Assembly: GCA_964036045.1 (NCBI GenBank)
Contig: OZ038380.1
Location: 63,596,591 to 63,660,590 of the forward strand
DNA length: 64,000 nt
Reading direction: 5' to 3'
Origin: Eutreptiella sp. 'Long Island Sound 2002'
Taxonomy: Eukaryota > Euglenozoa > Euglenophyceae > Eutreptiales > Eutreptiaceae
The translations under genes and the position numbers were made by a program. How positions within the stretch are numbered: the stretch's first letter is position 1; every line of letters starts with the position of its first letter. The notes below the pieces were generated by a model that was not told the origin of the DNA, did no database searches, and saw nothing but the letters and a program-made list of their open reading frames with translations. Shown piece after piece: positions 1 through 9,991 of the stretch.

Positions 1-1401
1 TCCAGGTCCCAGTGTTTGTGCCCTGGTCGAATAGAAGTCCCAGAGGCTCGACGGTTTCCAAACGTCCTCACTCCACAGATCGGCCCGATTGGTGACCTCG
101 AAGGAGTATCCGTCATGTCGACCAGTAGACCACCGATAGGTTTCCTTCGAACCAGTACCAGCGGCCATGCTGTGGTAGAACTGACCAGTTCGCGTATCGA
201 CTCGCCACCACGGCGTGTCGGCAATGGAAAGTCGTCGTACGACAATGACGGCGCTGATGTCGTCCTTCTCAGGGCCGAGGGCATATCGGTCGACGATCTC
301 AAGCGTGTCGGTTCGAGAACCTTCTTCTTGGAGTCGACCGAGGTGTTGATGGACATAGTGGCCGTCAGCGAGGGAACTCTGCAGAGCGAATCGAACCGCT
401 TCTGCAGTCACAAGGCTCGAAGCCGTGTCGACAATGACCGCTTCGAGGACTTGGTCTCGGCAGCTGACCTTGCGTCGATGTGCAGCCTTAAAGTCTTCGT
501 GGATCGGCGTGAGGTACTTGAAGAACGGCATGTCGAAGTGGTGCTGATAGGCATTCGACTCCATCGACAAGACCCGGTGATCGAGGGGGTCCGGGTGGAA
601 CGGGTCGCTCGCAGGCGAGTCGGTTTTCTCGATCTCCTCCCGTTCGTCAGCATAGACGTCCCTTCGAAACTTGACCGTCCGACGCCAACGTTGTCCATCT
701 TGGTATCCGGCCTCGAAGGGGGACATGAGGTATGTCGAGGTACCCAGGCGTCGAACCAAATCGGAGGCATCCACGAAAGGGAAAAGATTGACATACTCTT
801 CATTCGATGAGTGCAGGGCAGCAACTCGTCGGATTGCCCTATCGAAGTGGTGGTACCCGAGTCGTCCGGGTCCAGTCTGGTAGATCGTCGCCAACTGGAC
901 AAGGTCGATGGGGGCGCCTGGTGCGACGGCGTTGTACGCGTAGGGTTCGATCTGTTCTTCGAGTCGAAAGTATTCCTGGAGCTGGACCGCAAGGTCCTGT
1001 GTTCGATGTGGAGCGCACCCATATCGTTTATACCCAAGTCGAGAGGTGCCTCGAAGGCGGCGCAGTTGGTGTCGGCGAAGAAGCAAATCGACTTTGTACG
1101 CAAGGAAGGGGGCTCCATCTTCGAAGAGCCAGTCGTTCGCCTGGCAAACCTTTTGAAGATCACGGATAACTCCCATAATCGAAACTGCAACGGGAGCTTC
1201 TCGTCTCATCCTTTCTTGGGTCCAGAAGCGTCGATACTTGAAGATCACGTCGATCCCATCCCCAACGTTTATCAGGTCGTCGATACCCGAGATCTCTCGA
1301 TGCATGCGGTTGAGTCGAGCAATTTGACTCGGCAGGGTATGTTCGGTGAGGCCTTGTCGGAATCCATAATCGAGCTCTTCATCATAATGTCGCCATTTCA
1401 T
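1..1401 (-). CDS. Accessory ORF downstream of family A pol, partial
   Basis: An uninterrupted frame opens at an ATG at 1401 and stays open to the window edge, about 467 codons. Its ATG overlaps the stop of the preceding ORF as ATGA (TGA at 1398-1400), the layout used for termination-reinitiation. The product starts MKWRHYDEELDY and is mixed hydrophilic, with no evident signal peptide, membrane segment or zinc knuckle, so nothing suggests an envelope protein. I do not recognise a family. CGA arginine codons and TCGA tetramers are as frequent as in gag and pol of the same element, which supports common ancestry. Lack of stops over 1.4 kb beside a broken pol is notable. Frames on the opposite strand here look like shadows. 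Confidence 0.6.
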   Translation of the reverse strand, partial: MKWRHYDEELDYGFRQGLTEHTLPSQIARLNRMHREISGIDDLINVGDGIDVIFKYRRFWTQERMRREAPVAVSIMGVIRDLQKVCQANDWLFEDGAPFLAYKVDLLLRRHQLRRLRGTSRLGYKRYGCAPHRTQDLAVQLQEYFRLEEQIEPYAYNAVAPGAPIDLVQLATIYQTGPGRLGYHHFDRAIRRVAALHSSNEEYVNLFPFVDASDLVRRLGTSTYLMSPFEAGYQDGQRWRRTVKFRRDVYADEREEIEKTDSPASDPFHPDPLDHRVLSMESNAYQHHFDMPFFKYLTPIHEDFKAAHRRKVSCRDQVLEAVIVDTASSLVTAEAVRFALQSSLADGHYVHQHLGRLQEEGSRTDTLEIVDRYALGPEKDDISAVIVVRRLSIADTPWWRVDTRTGQFYHSMAAGTGSKETYRWSTGRHDGYSFEVTNRADLWSEDVWKPSSLWDFYSTRAQTLGPG

Positions 1402-2525
1402 GAGGGCCGTTCGAAAGTTTGACAAGCCACTTCGATTTTCGTATACCATTGGTATCCTGGCTTACCACCAAGGTTTCCATGCTCATCGAAAGACGTGTCA
1501 GGGGCACTTCGAGCCAATTCGTACGGGAATGGTGCGGTTCGACCCCAACTGTCGATGCAGATGGTCTTGCCCAACTCGACAATGGCGGCATTTGCGTTCG
1601 ACACGACTTCATAGTGTTTCTCGCTCAGGAACGTGTGCGGCTTTCGAAGACCAGCCATGGTACTCGACGCAATAGTGAGTACCGATGGTTCCAGCTTAGT
1701 GTACTCCGTCTTCATCGGATCATCTTCATGTGTCCCAAATCCATAGGGTGGCTTCAATCCGAACGTTCCCAAGTGTCGAAGTTCGTCGATGGTCTCGATT
1801 TCATGATTGTACTGCGGCATGTTGTAGGGCTGCCATTTCGACTCCGGCACCGGCACAGAATCGTAGCTGGGTGGTGCTGTCGACCGCGCGGGTTCGTAAG
1901 GATATTCTGCTTCGTCGTCGGACTCGAGTGGCCAGGTTTCAGCGTCGTAGTTGTAGTCATCGTCGTGGTAATAGGATTCGGCGTCGTGGTAGTAGGAGTC
2001 GGATTGGTTCGTTCGAGTAGAAACTTGTGTTTTCGGGGCATTCGAATGCCAGGATTGGTCGACCCAGTCGTCTTCGACTTTCGGCCCTCCGGTACCCGGA
2101 TCCTCTCTGGATGACCTCGATGTCCAGGTGTTCGGCCTCGATGTCCAAGAACTGTCGACCCATCCGGGCGCTGAACAGAAGAAGGAAGATCAGTCGTCGT
2201 ACCCCGTGTAGCAAGCAAGATCTTCATCATCAGAATCGAACCAGTCAGGGCTTGAGCACCGCTCTCGAAAGTATTCTGCATCGACCGGGCGAGGGGGCCC
2301 GTACAGCTTACAGAGTTCCGGCGGCATGTCGGGTGGAGTCCCTCCCTTCGTCAGTTCCAGAACAGGCAAGCTGGCCAGGGCTATCTCGAGCACTTCCAAG
2401 CTTTCGGCGCCTCCTGTTATGATGGTTCGTCCACTCGGCGCTATTCCCGCAAATTTTCCCGCGAGGGAACACACCTCCCTTGCCTCCTTTCGACGGGCCT
2501 CCTTTTCCTTTCGAGCTCCCAGCAT
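1398..2525 (-). pseudogene. Accessory ORF 1 of family A, one in-frame TGA
   Basis: A frame of about 376 codons from an ATG at 2525 to the stop at 1398, broken only by TGA at 2190-2192. The first part is Lys/Arg/Glu-rich and becomes acidic (DSDDEDLA). After the stop come a Ser/Thr-rich stretch, Tyr/Asp-rich repeats (SYYHDAESYYHDDDYNY) and a mixed C-terminal region. No known domain recognised. It begins about 290 bp after the chromodomain stop and ends in an ATGA overlap with the next ORF, so the two look coupled. The TGA could be a decayed CGA or TGG codon, or a readthrough site. The true start is uncertain: another frame (about 2766-2569) also looks partly coding. Confidence 0.5.
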
Positions 2526-2815
2526 ATGCCGACTGGGTGTAGTGCGGCGGTTCGAATGGATCGAGAGGTCAATTTGGACGAGTTGGCGCTGATGCTACCG
2601 ACAAGCAGCGGCAAGTTGAAGTCGTCCTCGCTGGGGGTTCGATCGCGTCAACATCGATGACGTTCGACGATGTCGCTCGAGAAGGCGGGGGTTGAGAGGA
2701 AGCTCGGGGCGTCCGGCATGTAGTACCATAGGCGGAGGCTCCGGTGTTCGACCCGGAACCTCGCATGAGTTTTTCGAAAAACCACGCTGCAGAGAAGAGT
2801 AAGGGTGTTACTCAG

Positions 2816-3061
2816 TTACTCAGGGTGGACTCCAAGGAACTCAAGGTACACAGGATCCTCCTCTAGAGCCTTGCTCGACTCCCAAGACCATGTGTCGTCA
2901 TCCAATTCACAACGGTACAGGAATGTGCGGCGCTTTGCAGTTCCCACTCGACGTCTAGCCACAATCTTGACAATTCGAGGAGATTCTCCAGTTTTGACAG
3001 GGGGCATCGGAAACTCCCACACCGGCTGTCCCTCTCGATGGACGTAGGGTTTTATGCTGTC
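2816..3061 (-). pseudogene. Chromodomain at C-terminus of family A pol
   Basis: Follows an in-frame stop at 3062-3064 in the same frame as the integrase C-terminus. The text reads DSIKPYVHRE, the usual LKPY-like end of the GPY/F module, then PRIVKIVARRR, FLYRCELDDDTWSWE and EEDPVYLEFL, matching the chromodomain pattern of an initial beta strand, the aromatic W-x-W-E segment and a final helix. In chromoviruses this module binds modified histones and steers integration into heterochromatin. It ends with a stop at 2816. Separation from integrase by a stop is probably a disabling mutation rather than a separate gene. Confidence 0.65.
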
Positions 3062-4376
3062 TCAATTGAAAACTCGCAACCCATCGAAGGGGGCAGGGAT
3101 GTCCAGTTTGACATTCTCGCCCTTGTTCAGTACCTCGAGTATTTTGTAAGGGCCGCACCAGACAACATCGAGTTTCTCTTTATGTCGATATTCAGGCACC
3201 AACACCCACCATCGTTCACCGACTTCAGGCACTCGAACGTGTCGGTCCATTTGCAGGACCACATGCATCTGGCGTCGACGTTCCTCGGCAAGCATTGCAC
3301 GCACAGAATCGAAGGTACGTTCCGCTCGTTGCATGTAATCATTCACGGTCGATGGTTCATGTGCATGAGAAGTCATTTCGGGGAAAATCCAATGGAAAAC
3401 GGGGTGTTCGTCCTTCATCTATCTCGAACGGGGATAGTCGAAGACTATTGGATGTCAGGTTGTTGAACTGGATTTCGGCGAACAGGAGGTCGACATCCCA
3501 CTCGTTGTTGCCGAAGATGCCGTGTGTACGCAGGCGCTGAAGGATGGACTGATTGCTGCGCTCCGCCAGGCCATTGCCTCGAGGGCGGTTGGCCACTGTT
3601 TGATGCATCTCAATCTTGAAGCGCTGGGCCAACTCCTTCCACGCCTGAGACTCGAACAGCTTGTCTCGGTCAGAAACAATTTGTCGAGGGCATCCTTTCA
3701 ATCGAATAACCTCACGTAGGAACACATAGATGAGGTCGTCGGCTGTCATATCCTTGCGACAAGGGATGAACATTCCACGCTTGGAGAATCGGTCGACTAC
3801 AGTCATGATGGCATCATGGCCCCTTGTGGTCGGCGGCAATCCCGAAACCCAATCGATGGGAACACTGTGCCATTTGGTGTCGGGCACCGGCAAGGGTCTT
3901 GGGACTCCGGCGGTGTCGACTCGTCTTGATTTCGCCGCTTGACAGACATCGCAACTTAGTATGTATTGCTCGACATAGTGTCGTAGGTGTGAACATACAT
4001 AGTCGCGCTTAATCAGGGCCATGGTTCGAAGGACTCCTGAGTGGCCATAGAACTCCGACTCGTGATACATAGCCACAATCGACGTAACCAGCGTTCGGGG
4101 GACAGGCACACGTTTGCCCATCATCGACAAATGGAAGAATTTGCCATCATCGAAGGACAACTTGGCATCTCGAAGCTGGTGTCGTGCCGCAGGGCTTCGA
4201 ATTGCGACTTCGTAGATGTGTTTCGTCCGGGGGTCCTCCCGATAGGCTGTCGCCCACACAGCTGTCGAAGTCAAGTCTTTGCACTGATAATGTCGATGTA
4301 CTCGGCGGTGTGTACCCTTAAGACTCGAAGGGTACGGCGTGTTCGACCCAACTTTCGGCAAGGGAACCGATTGCAA
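3062..4376 (-). pseudogene. Integrase of family A (frameshifted)
   Basis: Encodes the integrase that inserts element cDNA into chromosomes. The N-terminal zinc-binding module reads H-x-E-x(5)-H (MYHESEFYGHSG) and CDVCQAAK. The catalytic core has D in PIDWVSGLP, D in IVSDRDKLF and E in GNGLAERSNQ, a complete D,D-35-E set. The C-terminal module contains VWCGPYKILE, the GPY/F motif. The core frame (4376-3357) and the C-terminal frame (3418-3062) differ, so an indel lies near 3385, where the text IDEGRTPRFPLDF can be read into both. Upstream, the same frame continues through a TGA at 4395-4397 into the RNase H tail, showing that one pol polyprotein was broken. Confidence 0.85.
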
Positions 4377-4394
4377 CGTGCCGTCACGGTGACG

Positions 4395-4970
4395 TCAACA
4401 GCGAATCAGTTCCGCCATGGTCGGTGCGTATCGAAGTTCATTGCCAAAGGTGACTCGAAGGGGGCGATCCATGCTTACATCGGGGAGGTCGTCGGCGTCA
4501 GTAGACGTGTCTGGCTCATTGCCAGCCTCATCGAGATGCATGTTTGGTTGGTGTGAATTCTCAGCCATGATCTCGTCCGCTGGTGCTGGATCCAGTCTCA
4601 GGTCCTCCGGCTCCGCAGTTGTCGCGCTCGACGGTCGCGGCTCCAGGTCTTCCGGCTCGACGGCGGGTTCGGTGTCGAATTGGAGGGCTGGTTCCGCAAG
4701 CTCATCTGCGTCAAGTTCGTTCCCCACGGAGCGTCCGCTTCGTAGTGAAACGTACAGGTGGTCGTACGGCTGGGGCCACACCTCGTCATGAGAGAATGTG
4801 TCTTCGAGTACATGTAGGAACTCATCGACAGGTTCTCCTTCCGGTGAAGCCCAGTCTTCGACCAGGGGAATTGCGAAAGCCCGTGTACGTGTAGCATTTT
4901 CGATCTCCATCAACTGCCGCGAAGTTAAACGAGAGCAGGCATCTGCCGCAGGATTCTCGAGGCCCGGCAC
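4395..4970 (-). pseudogene. RNase H C-terminus and linker of family A pol
   Basis: Continues the RT-RNase H frame after a TAG at 4971-4973. It opens with PGLENPAADACSR, the standard Ty3/Gypsy end of RNase H, where the last catalytic Asp sits in AAD. The rest is an acidic Pro/Glu/Asp-rich linker of about 170 residues (for example EPAVEPEDLEPRPSS) before integrase. In intact relatives the stop position is usually an aromatic residue, so TAG is best read as a nonsense mutation. A second stop, TGA at 4395, ends the segment. Confidence 0.7.
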
Positions 4971-6170
4971 CTACCACAACGTCAGGTTGTATTCCTCGAG
5001 GAATTGGGACCATCGTGCTTGCCGTGGTGTTAGCGGTCGAGGACAGGTCTTGAGATATCGGGGACCTTCGTGGTCAGTGTGCACGTGCACCTGCTGCGGT
5101 CCTCGAAGTAGGTGAAACCATTGTTTCAAGGCTAATACGATGGCCAACAACTCCTGTTCTCGAATCGGGTATCGAATTTCGGCAGGCTGCATTTTCCGCG
5201 ACATGAAGGCAATAGGTCGAAGATGTCCCTTGTACTTCCCATGCGCACATCGTTGCGCCAGCGTAGCCCCCACGCAGTCTTTCGAAGCGTCTGTGTACAG
5301 GTGATACGGCGGTCGGGGGTCGATAGCAGTGAGATGTGTCGCGCTGATCATCGCCTGCTTCAGCTTGTCGAAGGAAGCTTGGTGGACGGCTGTCCATTCC
5401 CACTCGAAGTCTGCCTTAAACATTGCAGTCAGAGGGGCTGCGACAGCTTGCAAACCTTCGACAAACTGCTGGTAAAATCCACACAATCCAATGAACTGTC
5501 GAACTTCATGGACCGTAGTTGGTGGAGGCCAACCTCGAATGACCTTGATCTTTTCGGGCTCCATGTGTACTCCATCTTGGTCGATGATGTATCCGCAGAA
5601 GGGTACTCGACTCTGAAAGAATGTGGATTTATCGATGCAGGGGAAGAGCTGGTGCTCACGGAGTAGGTCATGTACCAGGTCGAGGTGTCGTTGGTGTTCG
5701 TCCGCATCCTTCGAGAAGACGAGGATGTCGTCAATGTACACCCATACAAAGATCCCCAAGTGGTCTCGAAGGACATCATTCACGACGCGTTGGAACGTCG
5801 ATGGTGCATTGCAGAGGCCAAAGGGCATAACAACCCACTCGAAGGCGCCAAATTGTGTGTTGAAGGCGGTTTTCTCGATATCTTCGTCTTGAATTCGGAT
5901 CTGGTGGAACCAACTAACAAGGTCAATCTTTGAGAATACGGTGGAACCCCCCAGTGTACTCAAGATGGATTGGATCGATGGCAAAGGATATCGATCTCGT
6001 ACAGTTCGTGTATTCAACGCTCGGTAGTCGACGCACATACGCCATTTACCATTCGCTTTCTTCACCAGTAGGCAACCCGCTCCGTATGGACTCGAGGATG
6101 GTCTGATGCGACCAGATGGATGCAACTTGTCCAATTGTCGTCGAAGTTCATCTAGTTGGCTCGGATCCAT
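4971..6170 (-). pseudogene. Reverse transcriptase-RNase H of family A
   Basis: About 399 codons. The RT fingers read RIRPSSSPYGAGCLLVKK and MCVDYRALN, motif A is FSKIDLVSWFHQI, motif B is MPFGLCNAPSTFQ and motif C is VYIDDILVFS with the two catalytic Asp. RNase H starts at YHLYTDASKDCVG with its first Asp and includes REQELLAIV with the Glu. Together they make element cDNA and remove the RNA strand in the cytoplasmic particle. Just upstream in the same frame are LPPHRPGRDHRI and a TAA at 6174-6176 where relatives have Tyr or Leu. That stop and the TAG at the 3' end indicate a disabled copy. Confidence 0.9.
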
Positions 6171-6173
6171 TTT

Positions 6174-7260
6174 TTAAGGGTGTACCCACGGTGTATTTTC
6201 TTCCGAATCGAGGCGTATTCGATGGTCTCTTCCAGGTCGATGCGGAGGTAGGTCTCCATATTCCGCTTTCTCCCGGTCGTAGAGGTCCGCCCACTTGTGT
6301 AATCGACTCGGTAGTTTGCGTCGAACAGGGTCAAGCCCGTCATCATTGTCATCACTGGCTTGCATCTTATACATTTCATCGACCGGCACTGCTGGTCGAG
6401 GCATGCAACACAGAAATACTTGATCTCCCGTGAGATCAGATCGACGTATCTCTCTTTTGAGTTTCGGCAACGAAATGTACTCAATTTCCATATTCCGCAC
6501 TCCTCATCGGTGATACCATCTTCCGTTTCGGACTCATCGTACGTGTCAGTACTGCGCTGAACGTGTGTCGACGAGTGTAGGTCAGGGTGTTCGTTGGCAT
6601 GTGGGGTAGGATTCCCAACCGGACTCGCTTTCGAGGAACTGGATGAAAGTATCGAAAGAAGGTCCAGCTTTGAAGCTGCTTGAAACTGTAGCTGGGTGGA
6701 ATGTCGTGATTCGCCAAAAGACAACCGGTACGAAATCGAACCATGTTGGATGTCGGCGTATCGCTCCTTCCAGTTGACAGTTGGATTGTAGCTTCGAAGC
6801 CATGGTAGTCCAAGCACTACATCCGGCAAAATCTCCAAGACCTTGAAGTGATGACGAAATACAAGCTCTCCAACTCGAACATAAGCTCGCGTGTAGTACC
6901 GTACTTCGACTTGGACACCTCCTGCTGTCAAGACATGTCCAGGGTTTCTCAGTTTATAGAGGGGAAGTAGCGCCCTCTTTGCTGTTTGCATCGACATAAA
7001 GTCACTAGTCGCTCCACAGTCGACCAACAGTTCCACGCTGGAGTCAAAGGAGTCTTCACGCCATGCGCAAATGCGCCCTCGAACCGTGAACAGAGACGCA
7101 TGCTCAGGTTCGGTTCCTTCGACAGTGACACTTCCAAGCGTCGAATTCTTTTCGGGTTTATTGGTGCTGGTGGTGGTGTTCAGCTCTTCTCGAGGACGTC
7201 CCCCACCAGGTCTTCGAAATTGTTTTCTAGGCCGTTGTAGGCCTTTCTCTGCTCTTGGAG
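6174..7260 (-). pseudogene. Aspartic protease and pol N-terminus of family A
   Basis: The protease frame overlaps the end of gag in another frame and reads VELLVDCGATSDFMS, where DCGAT replaces the usual D-T/S-G-A-T active site. It continues with VLEILPDVVLGLPWL, the conserved ILG-W region. The protease cleaves gag-pol during particle maturation. Near 6500 the frame must change to reach SLPKLKREIR and GDLPPHRPGRDHRI, the typical entry into RT. The gag-to-protease change is +1 (or -2), and no slippery site was identified. DCG instead of DTG/DSG is tolerated in some Gypsy proteases but is worth noting. Confidence 0.7.
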
Positions 7261-8894
7261 CGGGATCGAAACCGTCCCTTGCTGTCTCGACTTTGATCTC
7301 GTTTTGGTGTGTTCGACCGTGATTCCCGGCGTTCTCGTCCTCGGGATGGCGGTCGACCTTTTGGACAGTCGCGGGCCAAGTGTCCTTGTTCGCCACAGTT
7401 GTAGCAACGTCTGCTTTCTCGACCATCTTGGCGTCCGCCATGTTGACGTCCGAACCGTTCACCAATGTAGGCATGTAACTCTTCTCGAAGCTTGGCAATT
7501 GCATCGAAATTTATCGGCTCTGCCACGGTCGAAGCCGTGGGCGCCGCAGCTGGGGTCGGCATCGGTGTGACGTGTGGCGTTGGCATAGGGTTCGATGGAA
7601 ACGTGGAAGTCGAAGTAGGTGGGACCATCATAGGCAGGGGTCTCGACACTGCAGGACCCAGGGTGTGATCTGATGTCGTTCTCGATGCGTTCTGTACTTC
7701 TTCCAGTTGATACCCAGCCGCAATGTAGGCTTCCGCGATGGTCTCTACCAAGGTATCGAATCCAAATGGATTATTAGAACGCCATCTCGAACGGACTTCA
7801 ACGATGTACTGCCGGCGCACAGCGTCATTCGACAACCCTTCAACAAATCGAGAGCTGACGAGGTAACCCATCTGGAGTTCATTCGTGTTGACCTTCGACT
7901 TGATAACGCATGTACGAAATTCTCGAACGTAATCTGCATGTCGGGGAAACTCGCTCTCTTTCAAGCTCAACATTCTCGACAAATACACTGGCTCATGGGA
8001 TATGCAGTCGAAACGCTGGCCTAACACACGCATGAGCTCGAACCAGTCGTCCTGTACAACTTTCGTCAGGCTATGATAGTACTCAGCGGCATCACCATCG
8101 AGGAGGAATGACATCGTTGCTGCCTGATCGACGGGTGAGGTGATGTCCGACAAAGTGAAGGCTCGTAATATATCTTCTTTCCATGTTCGAAATTCTCCAC
8201 ATCCAGGTTTACCCGTGAACCTCTTGACCAATTTGTTCAGGCGCTCGACGCGGCGTCCCAAAATGTCCTGCGAAGGAGCACGTTGAACTACGAACTGGGG
8301 TAGCGGTTCGAAGGTAGGCCGCTGTGGGAGTGGTTGTTGTGGAGGGTGAGGTTGGTTCGAATTCGAAGAAGACGGTGGTTGCGGAAACTGTTGTTGTTGT
8401 GGTTGCGGAAACTGGATGTTGTTCGGAGGTGGTGGACTCGAAGTTCGTACAAATTCGTTGAGAAGAGCGTAACATTGCGACAATTCATGTTCTACGCGTC
8501 GAAGCTCATTTGCAGCAGCTTGAGTTGCATTTTCCGTCGAGGACTGCAAGGTATCGATGCGCTGGCCAGTTGCTGCTGTAGCACTTGCTGCTGTTGCCTG
8601 CAATACATCGACGCGTTGTTCAGTTGCTGCGGTAGCACTTGCTGCTGTTGCCTGCAATACATCGATGCGTTGTTCCAATTCGATAACTTTGGCTTGAGTA
8701 TCCGCAAGCTTCTGCGAACAGCTGTGAAGATCACGAGAGAGACATGGAAACCACTCGCTTTCTCGACTAGCGATGCGCTCTGCGATGAACTTCTCTAACG
8801 AGGTCGAAAATTCGTGATGCAAGGGTGAATCACTTCGAACCAAACTGTCTCTGATGAAATGCAGCATAGCTGCGTCGTCGAAGGGCCGCTCCAT
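7227..8894 (-). CDS. Gag of family A with CCHC zinc knuckle
   Basis: 555 codons from the ATG at 8894, about 90 bp after the 5' LTR. Residues about 60-130 are a coiled coil built of near-identical 18-20-residue repeats (RIDVLQATAASATAAT pattern). A Pro/Gln-rich linker follows. The capsid-like part (about 230-400) contains RLNKLVKRFTGKPG and FRTWKEDILRAF. Near residues 505-520 CYNCGEQGHLARDC is a C-x2-C-x4-H-x4-C nucleic-acid-binding knuckle, followed by an Arg/Ser-rich tail (RGRERRESRSNTPKRD). Gag packages element RNA and builds the particle. The frame is intact although pol is broken. Confidence 0.88.
   Translation of the reverse strand: MERPFDDAAMLHFIRDSLVRSDSPLHHEFSTSLEKFIAERIASRESEWFPCLSRDLHSCSQKLADTQAKVIELEQRIDVLQATAASATAATEQRVDVLQATAASATAATGQRIDTLQSSTENATQAAANELRRVEHELSQCYALLNEFVRTSSPPPPNNIQFPQPQQQQFPQPPSSSNSNQPHPPQQPLPQRPTFEPLPQFVVQRAPSQDILGRRVERLNKLVKRFTGKPGCGEFRTWKEDILRAFTLSDITSPVDQAATMSFLLDGDAAEYYHSLTKVVQDDWFELMRVLGQRFDCISHEPVYLSRMLSLKESEFPRHADYVREFRTCVIKSKVNTNELQMGYLVSSRFVEGLSNDAVRRQYIVEVRSRWRSNNPFGFDTLVETIAEAYIAAGYQLEEVQNASRTTSDHTLGPAVSRPLPMMVPPTSTSTFPSNPMPTPHVTPMPTPAAAPTASTVAEPINFDAIAKLREELHAYIGERFGRQHGGRQDGRESRRCYNCGEQGHLARDCPKGRPPSRGRERRESRSNTPKRDQSRDSKGRFRSRSKSRERPTTA
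8545..8690 (-). repeat. Tandem coiled-coil repeats inside family A gag
   Basis: Two to three copies of a unit of about 55-66 bp, containing CTGCTGTTGCCTGCAATACA on the plus strand, encode the repeated RIDVLQATAAS peptide. The copies are nearly identical, so the expansion is recent. Unit number may vary among copies. Confidence 0.7.
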
Positions 8895-8987
8895 TGTAGA
8901 TCGAAGTCCAAATCAAGTTGACGGCGTTGCGGCGTCGAAGATTGATCTCGAAGATTGATCCTCCCCGCCACCTAGCTGGCTACCACT
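8895..8987 (-). promoter_or_regulatory. Family A leader with putative primer binding site
   Basis: Between LTR and gag. Reading the minus strand, the LTR end AACA is followed by AG and then TGGTAGCCAGC. A primer binding site complementary to a tRNA 3' CCA end begins TGG, so this fits minus-strand priming. I cannot name the tRNA. Confidence 0.45.
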
Positions 8988-9287
8988 TGTTGTGGTTTGT
9001 TTCTTGGGAACTCGACTGCACTCCTGTGCCTCTTTGTTTCTCAAAATCCGAAATCCAAAATCCGAATTGACAAACCTCGCAGGATCTTTAGACGGGGCAC
9101 CAATAATAACACAATCTCGAAGACATAAACCCTGTTCAAAGATCGAAGTATCTTACAGCGCTCATTCACAGTTGGCATTCGATGCTTCTTTATTATTCAC
9201 AGACTGTCAGCGCGATTGCGACTGCGACTTGCGATATGCGCGCTGTTGCGCTGCGCTGTTGCGCTGCTGCTGTTCGAAGCCATAACA
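8988..9287 (-). repeat. 5' LTR of family A (about 300 bp)
   Basis: Bounded on the minus strand by TGTT at 9287 and AACA at 8988, the usual TG...CA ends extended to a 4-bp inverted repeat. It contains AATAAA (plus-strand TTTATT at 9189-9194) as a likely polyadenylation signal and is followed by a plausible primer binding site. The right border coincides with resumption of family B sequence at 9288. Only one LTR lies in the window, so the boundaries are inferred from signals, not from a pair. Confidence 0.6.
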
Positions 9288-9985
9288 CTTATCCCTCTCC
9301 TGCCGAGGATGACCCCAAGAAGTGCCCACAGGGGGATAACGCCTCCGCTGAGGAGACAAACTCCAAGAAGAGGTGACTGGCCTGGATGGCCAAGTCCCTC
9401 ATGGCTGCAGGGGTGGATGTTCAATTCCCTGCTGAGGAGTAGGGGGGCCGCTCTGAAGAGGAGCACTTAGTTTTCTGGATCCTCGTTAAAACGGGGGATC
9501 AAGTTTTTTGAGCAGTGCTTGACACGGGGGAAACACTCACTATAGTGGCCGGGCGCCTGCTAAAGACTTTCAAGAAAACCAAGACAGTGGCCATAAGAGT
9601 AGGGGATGGGCGTACCATCCATTCTTTGGGGGATGTCGATGTGACTAATTGTCCGGGCGAAGAAAGTTTGACCCAACACTGCAGAGTGTTGGACACTGAC
9701 GCCTTTGACATCGTCATTGGCACCGACTTCCTACGAAGAAACACACAGGTAAAAATGTTGTCTCTCCAACGCCCCTATTCTTTGCACTGCAACTTTGGCA
9801 GTGGGCTCTTCTCCGTACCTTTGGAGCTGTCAGGTCGAAAAGAGTCTACGTTGCGCTATGCAGCGAAGACTAACTATCGTACTGAAAACTACCACTTGGC
9901 CTGTCACATTCTTGAAAATGGGCTGGGGGCCCTTCAGGTAACCCTGGATGAGGTCCAGGTGGAACTGTTCGCAAGCCAACAATAG
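9288..9985 (+). pseudogene. Gag end and protease of copy C
   Basis: The gag tail ends with GAG TAG GGG GGC at 9437-9448, the same stop and context as at 50231 in the fuller copy. In that same frame a TGA follows at about 9508-9510 (the fuller copy has a proline codon, CCA). The protease follows, with LDTGETLTIV (usual LDTGAT; Glu replaces Ala), then FDIVIGTDFLRRN. The aspartic protease would mature gag-pol. The extra TGA and the altered active-site loop make this a dead copy. Confidence 0.65.
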
Positions 9986-9991
9986 AACATC

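Larger units (their letters stand above)
1..9287 (-). mobile_element. Family A Ty3/Gypsy chromovirus, left end outside window
   Basis: Minus-strand LTR retrotransposon read right to left: 5' LTR, gag, protease, RT, RNase H, integrase and chromodomain, then about 2.8 kb of further coding-like sequence running past the left edge. Gag, protease, RT-RNase H, integrase, chromodomain order is the Ty3/Gypsy order, and a C-terminal chromodomain places it with chromoviruses. The DNA is visibly rich in the palindrome TCGA. Pol carries stops at 6174, 4971, 4395 and 3062 and frame changes near 6500 and 3385, so this copy is probably dead. It lies in a family B fragment that resumes at 9288. The 3' LTR and left target duplication are not in the window. 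Confidence 0.85.

Noticed and set aside
16-1190. Plus-strand 264-aa ORF and the minus-strand ORF 408-1190
   Set aside because: Both overlap the longer minus-strand frame that stays open from 1401 to the edge with the element's codon bias; they read as shadows.
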